Source: Bacteroidota bacterium (GTDB lineage Bacteria > Bacteroidota > Ignavibacteria > Ignavibacteriales > Ignavibacteriaceae). From it: 6,286 nt of DNA. Position numbers and translations under genes: made by a program. The stretch is taken from NCBI GenBank assembly GCA_024278655.1, contig JAJRSV010000420.1, positions 1 through 6,286 of the forward strand. The letters are read 5' to 3'. Positions 5,791-6,286 of the stretch are shown here, piece by piece; position 1 is the stretch's first letter; the number at the start of each line of letters is the position of its first letter. The notes beneath the pieces were generated by a model, which was not told the origin of the DNA, ran no database searches, and was given only the letters and a program-made list of their open reading frames with translations.

Positions 5791-6286
5791 TTAAACTTCT
5801 TCTAAAATGCCTTCCAACTCGGCGTAAATTTGTTCATCCGAAAATCCTTTACCGGTAATTGCTCCTGCAGGACAAGCAGCAACGCAGGTTCCGCATCCTT
5901 TACAGAGTGCGTCGTTAACAACCGATACTTTTTTCTCATCAACAAAATCGATTGCACCGTATGCACACAGGTTGTTGCAAATCCTGCATCCGGAACAGAA
6001 TTCTTCATTAATTTCTGCCCTTACCGGATCGAGTTCAACTGCACCTTTCGAAATCATCGATAGAGCACGTGCGGCAGCACCGCTTGCCTGAGCTACCGTA
6101 TCGGGAATATCTTTAGGTCCCTGCGCACAACCGGCAATGTAAATTCCATCGGTTGATGTTGAGAACGGATCGAGTTTCGGATGCCGTTCGAGTAAGAATC
6201 CGCATGGGCTTTTTGATAAGCTTAACAGCTTTGCCAGTTTATCAGTTGCCTTTGCCGGTTGAATGGCGTTGCAGAGCACAACCATA
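5791..6286 (-). CDS. hdrA: HdrA-like flavin/iron-sulfur protein, C-terminal fragment (5' end beyond window)
   Basis: C-terminal 164 residues of an HdrA-family protein, the FAD-bearing subunit where electron bifurcation takes place in Hdr complexes. The first visible Met, at 6285, is probably internal (the family-typical MVVL stretch), since HdrA proteins are several hundred residues longer. Numbering from that Met, STSTDGIYIAGCAQGPKDIPD (C53) and the following AQASGAAARA are the hallmark end of the flavoprotein domain. Two [4Fe-4S] ferredoxin motifs follow: C97-x2-C100-x2-C103-x3-C107 and C128-x2-C131-x2-C134-x3-C138. The protein ends EGILEEV without a fused MvhD domain; mvhD is the next gene, 23 nt on. 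Main FAD-binding and N-terminal cluster regions cannot be seen. HdrA-like proteins also serve formate dehydrogenase, Flox and sulfur-oxidation complexes, but the adjacent mvhDGA genes favour H2-linked bifurcation. Confidence 0.93.
   Translation of the reverse strand, partial: MVVLCNAIQPAKATDKLAKLLSLSKSPCGFLLERHPKLDPFSTSTDGIYIAGCAQGPKDIPDTVAQASGAAARALSMISKGAVELDPVRAEINEEFCSGCRICNNLCAYGAIDFVDEKKVSVVNDALCKGCGTCVAACPAGAITGKGFSDEQIYAELEGILEEV

Noticed and set aside
5802..6008. 68-aa minus-strand frame inside the HdrA fragment
   Set aside because: It overlaps, in another frame, the two ferredoxin motifs of HdrA, which are strongly family-typical; the alternative frame shows nothing conserved.
1..6286. 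CRISPR arrays, tRNA or rRNA genes and insertion sequences
   Set aside because: No regularly spaced repeats, no tRNA-like cloverleaf or rRNA segments, and no transposase reading frame or terminal inverted repeats were seen on either strand.

Overview
The window is AT-rich bacterial DNA in which every supported gene lies on the minus strand. It falls into two blocks that meet near 2550. Positions 6286 to 2636 hold the downstream end of a soluble [NiFe]-hydrogenase/heterodisulfide-reductase-type operon. Positions 2547 to 1 hold the start of a restriction-modification operon that runs off the window edge.

Hydrogenase block, in transcription order: the C-terminal part of an HdrA-like flavin/iron-sulfur protein (cut by the right edge), an MvhD-type [2Fe-2S] protein, the small subunit (MvhG-type) and the catalytic large subunit (MvhA-type) of a group 3c-like [NiFe] hydrogenase. 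All metal-binding cysteines needed for the [NiFe] site and the relay clusters are visible. By analogy with characterised MvhADG-Hdr complexes, electrons from H2 would pass through MvhA, MvhG and MvhD to the HdrA flavin, where they are bifurcated to a low-potential acceptor (ferredoxin) and a high-potential acceptor. HdrB and HdrC are not in this window and may lie upstream. Gene gaps are 23, 135 and 12 nt. The 135-nt gap holds a 17-nt repeat in two copies around a hairpin that buries a strong Shine-Dalgarno-like sequence. A clear intrinsic terminator follows the large-subunit gene.

Restriction block: immediately after that terminator's T-tract is a candidate promoter (TTGAGA, 17 nt, TATGTTTG). 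It is followed by three tightly packed genes: a 94-aa minimal nucleotidyltransferase of the MntA type with an intact GSx10DxD motif, an unrecognised 50-aa basic protein starting 3 nt later, and a large DNA methyltransferase/nuclease whose ATG overlaps the previous stop (ATGA). The large frame is open from 2036 to the left edge (678 codons seen). It carries an N-terminal PD-(D/E)xK nuclease, a helical linker, and an adenine-N6 methyltransferase with DPAVGTGTF and NPPY motifs. The target-recognition half lies outside the window. No HEPN toxin partner for the nucleotidyltransferase is present.

Organism: the TAnnTTTG-type -10 element, weak or absent Shine-Dalgarno sequences at several starts and the AT-rich leaders suggest the Bacteroidota/Chlorobiota/Ignavibacteriota side of bacteria, probably an anaerobe or facultative anaerobe that uses H2. 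This placement is an inference and is not secure from one window.
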